DNA of 64,000 nt from Opisthorchis felineus. Taxonomy: Eukaryota; Platyhelminthes; Trematoda; Opisthorchiida; Opisthorchiidae. The stretch is from contig SJOL01001501.1 of NCBI GenBank assembly GCA_004794785.1, positions 556,567-620,566 on the forward strand. The letters are read 5' to 3'. The translations under genes and the position numbers were made by a program. The notes beneath the pieces were generated by a model. That model was given only the letters and a program-made list of their open reading frames with translations. It was not told where the DNA came from and searched no databases. Shown here piece by piece: positions 25,401 through 40,400 of the stretch. How positions within the stretch are numbered: position 1 is the first letter of the stretch; every line of letters begins with the position of its first letter.

Positions 25401-28400
25401 AGATTCTGATAAAAGACCTGAATCTACGATTAAATGCATCTTGATAGGAACTGCCTCCACAAAATATCAAAGAGCCAAGTGAATCATAAAGTGACGCAGG
25501 GACAGAAGGACCCGCACTGAGTGCATCTCGATTGTCTGATAGGGCAATTAGAACTATTGGCACCTTAGAAAGAGCTTGGTGGATTAGTACCAGGTCTCCT
25601 ACGTGTTTCATTTCTTTCTGCATTTGGACATTAGTATTTACTTTCCGTGATCGTTGTGGGGCTGTAAAATATCAGTGCCGACATCGATGCTGCTACATCA
25701 TTCAGAGTTTACACAGTAGTAATAGAGAAGTCATAAGGCATCAGGTCCGTGAATGCTGTGGCCTTTGACCTTTTGTTAGACGTGGTTAATTATGAGTACC
25801 CTGATTGTGCATATGAAACAGTCAGCATTAGCGTTTGTTTCCATCCAGTATAACTGATAGATGATTGTGTTCACAATTTAAATCACAAGTCAACTGTCTG
25901 AATTTAGTGCATTGTCGATAAACAGGTTACTCTGACTTCGAGTTGTGCTCACTCGGTTTTTCCTGACGCGCTGTGTGCCGGGCCTTAAGCTCAGGAAGCA
26001 GAACAGAAACACCAACGGACTGATGCTTGAAATCATCCATGAGCTATACAAACAAAATTATGGGTCAAAACAAGATATGCCCCCATTTTTTGTGAAGAAA
26101 GGGTTATATAACGGAGTTATATAACGGAAAGCAAAGTTTTCAATCAAAGTACATGTACTGTATTCACCATTTCGACCCATTCTGGACACACTTCGATCAC
26201 CTAAGGGTTGACCGTGACCGCCGGAAAATTATCCAGTACGATTGAAGAATAAATAAAACTTTTCAATGGGCCCAATGCAGCTTCAGACGCATCTGCTGTG
26301 CGTGACGGCATCAGAAGTTAGGTATCCATTTCTTACTCTCTGTGTCCTTTAGCCAGACCAACCTCCCGCAGTCAAGTTGGTCAGACCATCGAGTCACCGG
26401 TTCTGGGAAGGCTTCCTCAAGAAAAGTCGAACAATCGCAACTTCGCGGTTCGGACTTTTGAGTCAGTCTCCTACGTTCATCACATTTAGTGGAGTCAGGC
26501 AAGAGCTTCCTCTGTCACTGTTCCCCTTTAACTTGCCGCTTGAGTCTACTTTACCTGTTTCTAGCACTTCGCGGATCGAAATATTCCTGGACGTCCGTTC
26601 ACAGACATTGAGCACGCTGACAATATTGATTTTGCTGGTTCAGATCCTTTGGAAATCCAAACCATTATAACCTGAATAATTGTGTTGCACGGTGCGGCAG
26701 GCTCTTCGGGTGTGAACAGTGTAAAATTCTACAGTAAGATTGGGTGTGACATAGCCCAAAGTCCGTACATGCAGATGAACCGATTGGTGCGGTAGATAGG
26801 TTTGTCTGTCCGTGCAGGTCCCGGCGGAGTGGCTAAGTACGGAATCACTTTCCCGGGAAGGCCAGAAAAGCTTCTGTCAATCCTCGGCATCATCATTTAG
26901 ATGTCAAGGGTGCAGTGTACAATAGTGTTTCGATCTGTCGTATTTTACGGATCAAGGAGGTGGCCGCTGCGCGCACAATATTTTCGGAGACTTCTGGTGC
27001 TCGACCGTCGGTGCTTCCGAAGCACTGCGCGGGCCTGGCAGGGAAATCAGATCAGAAATGCCGTGATACGCTAGACGCCTTTCAGGAAAAAATACCTGGT
27101 CAAACTCAGTAGGTTACGCTGTTTGGGCCATTCACTTTGTATGCTGGAGGACCATTTGCTTCGTGGTATCTTCACCCAGCCAAGTCTCGGATGGGAACAA
27201 CTCCGGGGGTCAGTCCATGACCAGTCAACTCGGTCACGCTAGTCTTGAAGTCTCATCAGATGGGGACCTCGGGAGCAGACGAACGAACGGCTAGTGGCTC
27301 TGACACGCAGCATGAAGGCTATTGCCTTCGCTGCGTAGCTTCTCCCAACATATAGGAATGAGAAATGTCAGTGAAATAATTGGACCTTCGCCTCTAACAA
27401 GTGGCCCTGAGCCCCTTGTACTCTTTATCCTTTGTGAACGAGGTTGTAGCAGTTGGAACAACTGTACATCTGTAGCTGAAAAAACTGAATGGCTTACTGA
27501 CGACTCAGTTTTTAAATTTGTTCAGCTATCACGGGACAAAAGGGATATGTTGGTGTTCCCGGACTCGTGACCCAAGCAAATTGAGCCCCCGGGTGTCCAT
27601 ATGTGAATACTGTGATCGGATAGATGGCCTACTGGAACTGAGACATTATTGTTTTGAATGAGTATGCTGAAATGTTTTGTTCATTCATTTGCATGCAGAA
27701 CACAGACCAATCGATGAAGTTTTCGGATGCTGACCGATGTGACTGAGAACGGACAGGTAAGAAACCTAACGCTTATATTCCGCGTTTTACAGTTCACGGT
27801 GAACGTGAGAATGTAACAACTCGTCCCAAAAAAGCTTAGTTACGGTGACATATGTACCAGCTACCTAACAAAACCCATGATTTTAGTGGAAGGTCACTAT
27901 ATACACCTAATAATATAAGTCGGTTTAAGATAGATGTAGGTTTAAGACGGGTGACTACTGTCCGCGTGGTCTGACTGTTAATACAGTTGGCAGTTAAGGC
28001 AAAAAAAGTATTACAAAGACGTGGTCCTAAACCCATGACGATATCTTTAATAGCAAGTACTGTGTTATCGGTCAAGAAATGCTCGCTGTTGTCGTATGTG
28101 AAATTACGCCAACTCTGACCAATATTTCATTATCATCGACAACATCCGCATCCATGCAATGAACAAGTGTGGTGCAGACAACAGGTAATGTGCATTCATT
28201 TTGGTGGCCATAACCTATGAGACGTGTAAACATACAAAGCATGAGCGCGGGGAACAAATTTTGCGTATCACCAAATGTGTAAAGCGCGCATCAGAAGCCA
28301 CGTATATACACGGTGTACCGAATAAAGACGAACAAATTCACCAAAAATAGAAGACAAAATGGCCATTTCAATTACAGCGTTGTCTAAATGTTCCTCGCAC

Positions 28401-31400
28401 ATCGTAACCGGAGCCGGCTGGAAAAGGATTACGAGAACAAAGGGAACTGAACGGATACGACTTAAAATTGTGAAATATCCGGTTAGTCAGCATTAGGACT
28501 GAAACCATATTGTTACCCTCCTCCAGGTTACCGAATACTCCACAAATACGGTTTGCATCCAAACACATTCGACAAGTGTCTTCAAGCAGATGGGTTTAGG
28601 GGGAAATTTGAGCACTAACAAATCCTTCTACGCAAACACAAACTCCTGCTTTGATGCGTCAAGGTACAAATTTAGGATATCTGAGAGATCACGAGTAATC
28701 GACTCCGGATGCTGCTTACGAAGTCCGGGAAAGAGGATGATCAAGAAGAAAGTTCGGGGAACTGGAAACTAGAAACACTTCAGTTGATTCATGACGGAGA
28801 ATCACTGCAGATAGCGCGCTTGCACAGGGTATTCCTGTGCCACGGCGACTCGTTAATTGCTAACTAAATCTGTCTGAATTGACGTGAAAGGATGTACAGG
28901 TTTCACCTATCCACCGTAACAGCTTTAGATCAGCCCAATCACATTCTTCTAATGAAATGAGTCCATACCTATATGGTGTTAGAACCTACGGCAAATCTGT
29001 GCTTAGGTCCCCAGTTGCACTGTCCATCTTGTAAACTTGAAAATTAAACACAACTCTCGTACAGCAACCCAGTTCAATAAACGCTATTATGGGATTCAAG
29101 GGGGTGTCCTTAGTGAGGTCATGCCCTCATTGGGCAAAACATCCCAGATACTTAATACTTAATCCATAATCTAAATAAGAAAACGCAATGTAATGAATCT
29201 AGCTAACCGCAACGGTTTCCAGCACGAAGGCCATCGGGAGCTAGTTGTTTTTCACCTCTCTACACCGGAATAACAGCCGTTAAACACGAGTTATCAAAAA
29301 AGCGTGTTCTTATACGACAATGAAAACAATGATGATTAGCAGAAACTTGTGAAATGCTGAGTTGCAATGCTTTGTTGCACTCCAATATTTAGGTCTATTA
29401 CCCTCAGTCGGCATTTCACCTGAGGAATATTCCAATGAAAAGTGGTGCGTACATATCAAAGGATCAGCTGGGTCAGGCCAAGTTGGAAAAAATCAACTGA
29501 TGTTGGTGTATCAGCTGTGCTTTAACATGAACTCTTTCGAGTGACAGCGCATTAATGCATATGAGTCAACGGCACATGGTGTTTCTAATGTGGACTCTCC
29601 TCTTGAGGAACTGGAAGGTGTTAACCATTCTTCCTTGAAGAAGGCAGCGACGAAGATCAAGTCACTCCAAAATTATCTCCTCGATGCTGGTATAGCTTTT
29701 CTTATGGAACAGGTACTGTACTGGAGTGCACTTCAAATCTCGGATGGGTCTCGAAAGGGTCCATTTCTCAGGCTTTTGACCAGTCTTGTAAGTGACACTG
29801 TGGAGGAATTAGTCCACACACACCTTGATACGTACGCAGCCCTCAAAATGCTGGTTTTCCTCTTCCAATCACAAGCTCGCTATTCCGAAGGTCCCGGGTT
29901 ACGAAAGTTCAAGCGTATAGTCCTATGCAAACTAACTGTACTCCCGAACAGTAATATGTACTCCAGTAATCGATCCAACATGAAATCTACTTCACTGATA
30001 ACAACAATTATGCGATACAACATCAATGATAATATATAGCCTACACCTACGTGTAGGTCGCCCATTCTCTACAAACAGCATGCTGTCATACAGCTAACCC
30101 TTCTCCACTAAAAATGAATAGTACTCACCTTCGGCCGTATAGATTGTGTCCAAAAACCAGTTAAATATGCCTGCAGTGATGCGCGTGAGCAGTTCCTAAA
30201 TGCACAGTGAGAGGGTAAGTGGGTGAATTCAGTAAATAATAGGGAGCCAGAGATGAGACAAAAAATCAACTTACAATATTTAGAAACTCCCGAGGCCAAC
30301 ATTTTTCGCCCACAAGTAACGCCCCATAGACAGCTAATACCTTGTGATCCTCCTCGGTATATCGACCGATCAGCGAAAGCTCACCAACCTCACCGCTGGC
30401 GTTCGTCCCAGTTGGGGTCAGTCCGGCTATTCCACGAGATCCACTTGTTGTCTGCAGAGAGACGGTAAGCAAGCGTTTGACAAATGTACGGACAAAGACG
30501 GATTCAGTATGACTCTAAATTAAACCAACGGTGTTACAAGCTATATTTGGGGTCGCAGTAAGGCATTCACCATATCCGGACACAAAGCTATGCAACGACG
30601 CATTAGAACAAGGTTTCTAATAAGGTGTTCAAAAGCCACATTCTGAATTGCCGTCAAGTTTACAATGGGGGTTGTTACAAGCGGGTGTGCTCAATTTAGA
30701 CTCGCCTGAGCAAAATGTAGTCTAAATCAGTGGTGCCCAGCCGGTGAGGAGAAATTCACTGAGAGTGGAATTTCAAGGGTCCCGGAACCAAGGGGCACGG
30801 AATCCTAAACTTTGAAGGGATGGAGACCCTACGGACAAATCATCAGTCAGGTGAGGAAGCCGTCACATAACATAGTCAAATTTTGGCGCTGGCAAGCTGA
30901 AAAAGAAATCTGTTGCGTTCTGCAATCTAATTTCATTTCGGACTGAGTCTGTATTTGATATTGCAAAATTTTCAACCATGCAGTCGCTTCACTAATCGTT
31001 ACCGTTTTGGCGGGGCGTATGACAGATTGGATAATATCCTGGCATTTTCCAGCGTATCGACTGCTGGCGTCCTACACCTGGGCGCACTTCTGGATGGCGT
31101 AGATGTTTGCCGTAATGTGTGCAGCCCTTGGACTTGAGGACGAAGGAAACACGGAACCCTTCCTATTACTTATGCAGAATTGCACCGATGATCTCCATAC
31201 ATGGAGCAACACGCATTACAACGTCAGCATACACGTCTTGTGCATGCATCTGCCGTCATTAACAGGGGCGACTGGGCAGTCGAGGCATAATAAAAAGTTT
31301 CAAAAATTAATAAGCACGTGGCGTCACGTAAAGTAAAAGGCCGGTTAATCTAATCATGATTCTTTTCACGAACTGTTGATATCAGTCCCCGTAAGGCTGG

Positions 31401-34400
31401 AAACCACCGATATAGACAATACAAATGCGGACGTATGCTCTTTCAGACGGTCTTTACATTGGTAGTTACTGATAGAACTGCAACAATGAATTGTTACCAT
31501 TAACTTACATCGGCATTCTCCAGAAGGTAGGATAAAAAAACACGTTTATACCACCTTTACCGTGATTCCACGCAAAACGAGTGGTAGAAGTAAGCTTATG
31601 GTTGGAAATCCGCTGTTGCTATCTCGAAATTAAAAGCGTCCTATCGAGTGGTCAGAATTACACAGGCGAGGTCGTTCACGGTGTTGCTATATTGTTTTGT
31701 AATCTAACATTATTCTTAGGGTATTCTTTCCTGCCGCAGGGATTCGCCAGGTGGACGATTGCATCTCCTTGGTATATTTCCAAGTGTTTCCTACAAAGTG
31801 GGAGAGCATTTCGCATGTAGTAGGCAGACATGAGGCTAGCGACGAACAGCCTAGATGTTCGCTGTGAATGCGGAGAGCAAGGAAGCAGTCTCCCATTTTT
31901 ATGAAATAATGATATCTAGCATCCTGAATAAGAAAAAAAGCGAGCTCGAGACGAACCGGGAAGTCAGATGGTAGCCAATGGTTAAACCTGATATATGAAT
32001 TACTCGACAGCAGCTAAACACACGTTAATGGCGAAGAGCCGGGCTGTAAACATGGCCTCGTTCGGTAACCTGCCGGTAAAGATTGTATGAAAGTAACTCC
32101 ACATAGTAGATGAGTTTGATATGCTAACAAATACTAGATGGGGTTAACTACTGGTCTCGAGAATGACGGTAGTGCTTTGGAGTCAGCAACAATAGCTTCT
32201 TGAGGCCTGCCTACTCGAGCTATGGCTTGTTGTGAAACTCCACAAACCTTACCTACTTGCGAGTAGTCTAGATGATTTATGCAGTTACTCTCCGCCGACC
32301 TGTCCATACAAGCGATCAACGTTGCTAAGCGGCAAGATACGGCCACCTCAGCTTACCCAGGGTTTGTCATTAACACGGGTCTCCTCAAAAGCACTCCCAT
32401 CCCACAGTCACGGACAAGCTTCAGGCTGACTAGAAGCTTTGAGAAATTTACATCCTTAAAGTTCATGGTTTTCCACCAAATCATTGCTTAGCAAGCACAC
32501 GAAAAAGGCAGGCATTTCCACTGTGACACCTTGAGATAGATTGTATCCACTAAAAATCCAAAGTAAGACCAGAGGCCTTGCATCATTCAACGCACCTTCG
32601 CAATGCAAAGGAAAGTGTTTATCTTTCCCCTATGTCTTTGATGAGCTTGTTCAAAGAGAGTAGTTAGTGATTATTTCATTTGCAGTGTTGATGGGGACAA
32701 ATTTCAGTGGTTGAAAGACCGTGTGAGTTTTTCCTGCTTAACTGAAAGTTGCCAGAAAACGTTATTCTTACGTCATCAGTAATTAAAGGCAGTTTTGTCA
32801 GCCTTATAAGGCAAACTACAAACAAACAACCGATGCCAGAAAAAAGTCGTGGAGCGACAAGTATTTAAGTACATTTTATCTGAAGGATTCCCATCACTAC
32901 GCACAATGTCTTACTGAAGGTATTTAACTGGAAGTCATAGTCAAACTGATCCTGTTAAGACGTACCCCTTGCCCGAATTCCGCATATGGTGAACACTGCG
33001 TGATACCCATAGTTTGCATTCCTGTTCCAGTACTCGTCAAGAGACCATGACCGGTGGCACTCCCTGGAGGATTCACTCCAAGCAGCATCATGTCACCACT
33101 CGGCGGACCTCCGGGGGGATTTGGACCGGTACATGTTAGTCCGGAAACTGCTCGCACATTGGTTCCGTCGTCAGCAGCATCTCCGCCACCCAGTAAAATC
33201 TGACGCCAACGTGGCATGGTTTCCCGAGTAAGTGAAACAATCGCTTCAACCATACTCGACTGAAGATCCAAAGCCATATCCCAAACATCAGGCAAGGACA
33301 TCTAGATGAGGGAACCGATTGATAGAAAGGAAAAACGAATTGTGCTCGAAAATGCATCAGCTGTGTCTCTTTCGAATAGGGCCGAGTTAGTGGGCACAAT
33401 CGACGAATGAATCCGGACAGAAACAAACGTGGAATAAGTTGAAATACACCGGTAATCTATAGTGGTGGAAGCTAGACAGAATCAAAAGGGTTGTTGGAAG
33501 GGTTTTTACTTCTCTGTGATACTTAGTTGAAGCGTATGTTCAAAAGTGGTCCTTCACAAGTTTTTTTCATTGGGACTGGGTAACCCGAGCCTGAAGACAA
33601 CGAATGGGTTTTTCAGAAGTAAGTTCAGCAGACAAGTGGCGGACTGATTTTTAGAAAGTTTTCAGCTAGTATGCCATTGCGACATAGTGCATTTGCAAAC
33701 AAAAGGCTGTCAGTATTTAGCCACACGAATAGTTCAGGTTTACTAGCTGTGGTGCATGCATGCTAGCTAACTAATTTTATTCTGACAGTAAAGCCCTGTA
33801 CGCTTCCCAAAGCTACAGAAAGACTAGAATAAATCATTTGGTCGTGGCTCTACCACGCTACTCACCACCACTCACCATCATTATCTGACCCCACAGCAGT
33901 GCTTCACTGCCCTACAGTCATATCGGTTTATTTGAAGAAAACTCCTATGTGTGAAGCAGGAGCCTAAATTTGACGCGTACGGCGTGAATATACCTCAAAC
34001 GTCGGTCAGACAGTTTGTATAGAAACTGGCAACACGGACGCCCTTGATTCTAGCTTACTGCCATATTCTGCAGCATCTCTATCTAAGCACAGGGATAGTC
34101 ACGTGCACCATTTCCCGGGAAACGAGTCATACCCATAGCACGACGAATTTTCACAGCTTCCAGCTTTCCCTTCTCCCGAGTCGTATGCTGTACGCCTTTC
34201 GGTTTATGCCACTTCAAAATCGACAGGAACCCTCCTCGCAAACGACAACTCAGTATGCATATTATATACCCAAACGCAGTTTGTGGCATTGGACGTAGCC
34301 TTGAAATGAAGAACTTTTCTCATCCCCAAAACCAGTTCGATAAACACATTGTGAATTTGTTGGCGCCAGTCTGTACCATCAGTGGTAGTGATATGCTAGT

Positions 34401-37400
34401 GGTCAAAGATTTGAAGGCGCTTCAGCGTGCAGATTCTTAATATCGGGTGCCTTAAAATGGTGATGGGGTACATTCAAAGCCCAACGAATCATAATCGGAG
34501 CGCATCTTCAAACTATCTTGAGCTGCTGAAGTAATAAAATGAAGAAGATCGTGAACAAGAGATTCAGCTGGATTCCGTTGAGCCTCCCGTTAAAACCAAA
34601 TTAGTTTGCAAATGAGTGTTTCTCTGTAATAGGATATCAGTCTTCCACACACACTGATCGGTTCAACCCATACAGAATTATACCTAGTGAGTTGTCGGTC
34701 GTGGTAAAACGAACTATCCTATCTAAAACTCACCAGAAGGGGTGTAAAATTAACTCAACGAAGATTGGAGTGTTTACTCATTTCTTGTGACTAAATCGTA
34801 CAAACAGATAAATCTGAGGCAGGTTTAGTTAGCACAATGCAACAAAGACGGTCCTTGTTAGTAGTCACTACTAGTCCCCATAAGTGACCCTTGTTCAGAA
34901 GGAAAACCTCAAGAGACTGAGTGCTGCACGTCACGAACTCACTTGGTAAATATGCTGTCCTGAATGTCTGGCTCTTACGGTAGTCGAAAGTGTTCCACCC
35001 AACGGTTCGCTGGTGGTCGTTCTGCTCTCGGTGCGACTGGAAACAGAAGCACTGGAAGTGGCTTGTCCGTAGCTGTGTCTCAGAGTGTGGCAAGCATCAC
35101 AAAAACGAATTGCCCGATTCCCGGTAAGGAAGGTACAATCAGTGGAGTAGCATGTGACAGCAGCTTGGTTGTTTTTACTCCGGCAAGTCTTTGATTCACA
35201 GATGAGACTTATCTGGTCAGAAGAAGAGGGAAGATGGGTAAATGTCCGAAAGAGCCTTATTTTTACCTACCACATGAACCAATTCAATCAGATCGCTACC
35301 TAAATTTTAACTCTGCTCATCCACCATGTAAAAAGGGACAGCAATTAGCGTGCGATTAAGGCCTGTAATAGCACAAATTCGTCTGAAATCGAGGTTACCC
35401 ATGTTAAACAAACACAGAAATAAAGGCTATCCAGTGCATTCCACTGAAACTGCGGCCCAGCACCCCGACCCAGATATAGCAGCCGGATCGAGGATTGAAC
35501 CAACTGACACGGTGCGGACCCCGCACCGACAGCGCACATCTAAAGCTATATGCTGTTTCCTCTCCAGCTGAAATATCCGCACCATCTTCCAAATGGGCAG
35601 CACAAAAGACAGAGGTAACCACTTCACATAAAAGACAAGATTAAGCCTGGTGACCGTAGAAACTGTCTATAAGAATGGTCGCACTGACTGCGAATGTTTA
35701 CATTCGACAAACCAGCGGATAATTATGTGTTCGAAACAGTGAACATAACCGAGTCGCTCCAAGAGAAGCAAGCTAAATAAACAAATTGGAAGGCAACTAA
35801 GTGGTCACACGCCACGCACTACGAGAGGGCCATCAGATCAGTTTGGTAAGACCCATATCCTGCAGTTATATCTCGATGTGTAGTGAGTGATAATTCACAC
35901 GACACCGTGCGTCAACAGGTCTCACACTTTTGAGTTACATATTATTTGGTCGGGCTTACTTTATCACCAAGGCATCAACCACGACGGATCGCATGTGATA
36001 TGAAAGTTCAATCCCAGGGTAACGTGATAAACATGCACACAATATAACATACGCAAGTACCAGGCTACACATGGCATTCACATCAATCACACTTCACACG
36101 ATACCATACTGAGCATAGTTCATCAAGAGCACACTGACCAGTTTTTGGCTAACTGCATTGATTTCGGTCAATAGGCTCCTTGGTAAAAGCCACCCTCGGT
36201 GGTCAAAATTTCAGACAGTTTTATTTAATGCATCCGATATGTGTTCGAACAACCAACTCATAAGTATTTACCCCGAGAAGCAGAAAAACAACGCCTTAAC
36301 TGCCCCAACGGCCTCGAAATCATTTCGGAGAAAAGGACAGTGTTCAAAATCTGTTCATCAATCAGTATTTACCAGAAATTCCGCTGTCTAAGGATGACTG
36401 GATAGTTACGCGAGAAGGACTGACGATGTCGTATGATTCTACGGTTTTTTAACATCTGCTGAGACATAGAGGCCGAGCCCTCCCGAAAAGACACTGAAGA
36501 ATAGCCTCACTATCTCTTGCAACCCAGCATCACCTATGCAAATTGTAACTAGGTCGCTACCCCAGTGCGCAGGTTTTGTGATGACATTACACAAACGGAT
36601 ATCTATTCACACAAACAGACCTAGAACCCCCAGTGATAATTTCGATTCAAAAAGGTTATTTAGAAATTAAATTTTATGGGAACTGACTGCACGACTCCAT
36701 CTACACTACAAGACAGACCTCAGTGACTACCTAATTGTCCAGTCACGAGAATCATTGTGTCCCAAGATCCAGTGTTTGGGACAGGAACTGAAGAGGTAAA
36801 GTAGTTTGCCGGTGATTTCACGCTTATAATAGGCAAGGTGGAAGCTGGACAAAATGTCGCTACTACTCACATCAAGGGAGCGTGCTTCTGACGAACAAAA
36901 CAATCGTTCGATTGACAAATCGTTTTTATGTGCAGTCTCAGGTAAACAGAAACGCCATTTTGATCAGTATCTTCTGAGTTACTAGAGGTGTGCATTTACC
37001 TGTTTACTAGGAAGCAAAATATCCACTAGCTGATCGAAATCCCTTCGATTCAGGGCATCCGCACAGTCCAAGCAAACGTACAGTGGGGGTGGCTTTCCGC
37101 CATGCTGAGCAGCGATCCGCGGGTTGACCGTCATCTGTGGAATGGAAAATTCAGGTGACCATTTGATCTTTCATTGTTCTAAAGTGTAAGAAGGTATAGA
37201 CCGTACATAAACCAAAAGCACCCAAACACTTATATCTATGGTGAATGAAAGCAGCGTGCACATATAGATGACGAAGATTTCGCATCCGGTCTTGGAGTAA
37301 CAACTTCGGTCAAGCAGGGAACTAAGATTCACTGCATCGTTCAGTTGTGGTTGGAACATAATCTCCTCCACACAGGCGAGGAAATGGAAACGAAGTTGAT

Positions 37401-40400
37401 TCCTTTGGTAGATAGTTCTCCTTAAATATGGTGATTTAAAAAATCGTCTCGCACCTCGGGTACCTAGGAGACAAAAATTCAGTACGGAATATGTATGGAC
37501 TGATCGGAGGAAATGCTCCATAGTCCCAGTACCTTCGTAAGTTTGCACAAGTGTAGCAAAATGCCGAGTGGTCATATTCCAACGTAACGCGGGCTGCGAT
37601 GAACGATTACGTGTCTGTCATGTGTCAAAAAGCTGGTACCTCGGATACGTGTACTGGGATGGAACAGTGACAGTAAATACCCGAGCCGTGCGCACCTTAT
37701 TCTAGTTCGCGCCACAGAATCTTGCTTAGTTCAAAAGACCTGAACAACACGGTGTTTTCTTCCAAACACGAGTACGTGTGTAACCAAGTGGACGTAGTGG
37801 TAGACTCGGACATATCTGGGATAATGGGTATCATTCCTAAGCAGCGAATTTTGTGGATATACAACTGAACCAGGCATATTATGCTCAGGACTTGAAATAA
37901 GACAGTAACAGAACGATGAACAAACGATTAGAATCTACAAGCAAAAACCAATAGATTCGAAAGAACATTCAAAATCCGTGGGCTTACTTTCATCGCAAAT
38001 GCCTTCCCCGCTTTGTTTGGACAGTCTGTCCTATCGCAGGTCAATGGTTTCCACGCTGAAATAAGAACAAATAGGCCATTTTGGTAGCCGGTGAAGGACT
38101 TCCATCAGGAAATTGAAAAAGAGAACGCTCGGTGAAAATGTGTTTTCAGAGATGCATCTTCTGGTCAGTAAAGATTATATATATATATATATATATGGGA
38201 TCACAAGTAGTAAAAGTGAACCAATACTGTTAGGGAGACGTAAGGGTAGGAAAATCCGCGTTATTAAGGTCAAAGGTCTTTAACACACACGTGGGAGATA
38301 CAGTCTGAAGTACGCTATCGTCAGACGAGAGACGAACACTGGGCTAATTCAGTTGGAGGGAATGAACAAATCTCATTTGTGCACAAAGCTCAGGTGTGAG
38401 CAGTCGGATGGCAATAACCTCGGTAATTGTGAGAGAACTTGATATGATTGCTTTGGATCTGTTTCGTGTTAGCTGGTACACCACCCGAAATGCAGTGTCC
38501 CGACCAGCTACGTATCTCATGTCGACTAGGTGGGCTAAAATAGAACTCTGGATTTTGCTTTTACTTCCAAATCGAGCTACTTCGGGCAATATTCTCTAGA
38601 CCGCTTAGCCAAGTACCGTACGACCCACACAAGTGACACCACATGCGTACTTGAATTGATAAGCAATAATCGACGGGAGAAACACTGGCAGTTTGTCTTC
38701 ATTTTGTGGACGTAGAAGAGGTGCCGTTGAGAAGAAGCACTGAAGTTTAGCCACATTGAACTTGGATCACGCTGCTGTGGGATGGATTCTGCTTGACAGC
38801 TCGACTGCCCAGTCTTCTTTAAAAGGGAGCATTAAGAAAAGTTGACTGGGTTTAACTGCCCTGGCTAATTAGGTTTCGGTTCTGTTCGGCATATTGAGTG
38901 AGATAAACCGATCAGGTTGACGGTATTCCTTCAGTGTTTCTACTTCCATCCAATTCGCATTACAGCGCATCATCTGAACATACTTTTAGCCCTTGAAGCA
39001 TTAGAGTGGACCAAGTTTATTTCTCCCACAGAGGTAGAAACTGCCAAAGTTCGTGTACTGTCCACTCCAGGCTCCTTTGTGTTACACGCCTCTATGAATA
39101 GAGCCATAGATTCTTCTGGTCAGCGGTACTTCCAGAAAGTAGATTGTTCGTCTCCCTTTCTATTGATCAAAATTTTCCGACAGTCCACTGCGAGTTTTGA
39201 TTTGTTTGGGGCTCATCAAATCAGTGCAAAAACTGAACATTCAGGTGTAGGAAATCCCTACCAACAATACTATTCGGCAAATGTTTGAGTCTCCCGTTCA
39301 CACGGTAAATGGAACGTAAAAGAGTTACAACTGTATTCCATTGAGGAATTCAGTTCAGGTAAAACAAAAAGTGGCTAAATTCCTAGAGCTGAAGTCCGGA
39401 TATTGCGGAACAGGGCTGTCGGCGAACTTTGATCGACCTTACCATACCATTTTAGGTTATCTTGTCTGATTTGGGGAAGTGTCTGGTGGCCCAGCGTTGT
39501 TCGATATCCATCTTCTGACAATCTAATTAAATGAGTGCTGTTGAATTCATATTTAAAGATGACAAGCTCCTACGGGTATTTAAATGCCTCTGATAGCAGT
39601 GTTCTTTGTTTCATTCTTTCTCAATAAATCCATCACAATGCTTATTCGTGCAGCAAGTTTTTTCAAACCCTCGAGTAAACTAATGGCAGATAAGTTATCC
39701 ACCTTAACCAATCATACATACAATAGTCCTTCCCAAGAGGTGGCATTGCAGGGATGGGTATTTCGGTCCTTTTGGAGAAGTTGTCTTTATCCTGAAAGAG
39801 CGCATATTAGATCGGCAAGGATCGGTGACCAAACAGATAAAACAACCAAACTGCACGAACAGGCCGGTGGCACGCAGTTCAGCGGTCTCAGAACCCTAAT
39901 CAGAGGGTGACGGAACCCTGTGCATAGAGTTGGTGAGCTCAAACAAGGACAAGAGTACTGATGTGACAGATGTCTTCAGGATTCGGCCACGCACCTCCAG
40001 GATAAATTCTAGGCGAACGCCCGATAAGTGGACATATTCAGTTCCAGTACTGTACATTAAGAATTCCGCCAGCGAATTCGAAACAATCTGAACCGAATTT
40101 AGAGCTTACGTTCCCACACATAATGAAGCGGACGTAAGGTCTGATTGGCATGGAATCCAGGTGGGTAGATTTCGGGCCAGTAGTGAAAAAGTAAACAGAC
40201 GGCTGGCAGTCGTGCTTCTGTTGGACCGTATGCGATAATCAGGAGAAGGTCCTGCGAACAAAAAATTAAGATTACGTGCAAGAACAGTAAGCGGACTGAG
40301 AAACAAAGAGTCCATGTAATACGTTGGATTACGCTTTGAGACGATGACTCAAATGAATTTCCGTACGCACTTAGACTCATTGCTTCGTACATGATAGAGA

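Larger units (their letters stand above)
24885..30128. other. UNC79 intron 12
   Basis: 5.2 kb. Contains a weak LINE fragment (26895-27010) and an unrecognised 149-codon plus-strand frame (29590-30039). Otherwise nothing supported. Confidence 0.8.

Noticed and set aside
26815..26900. tRNA-like GGCGGAGTGGCTAAGTACGG as a tRNA gene or SINE head
   Set aside because: No box B and no cloverleaf; only the D-arm region resembles a tRNA.
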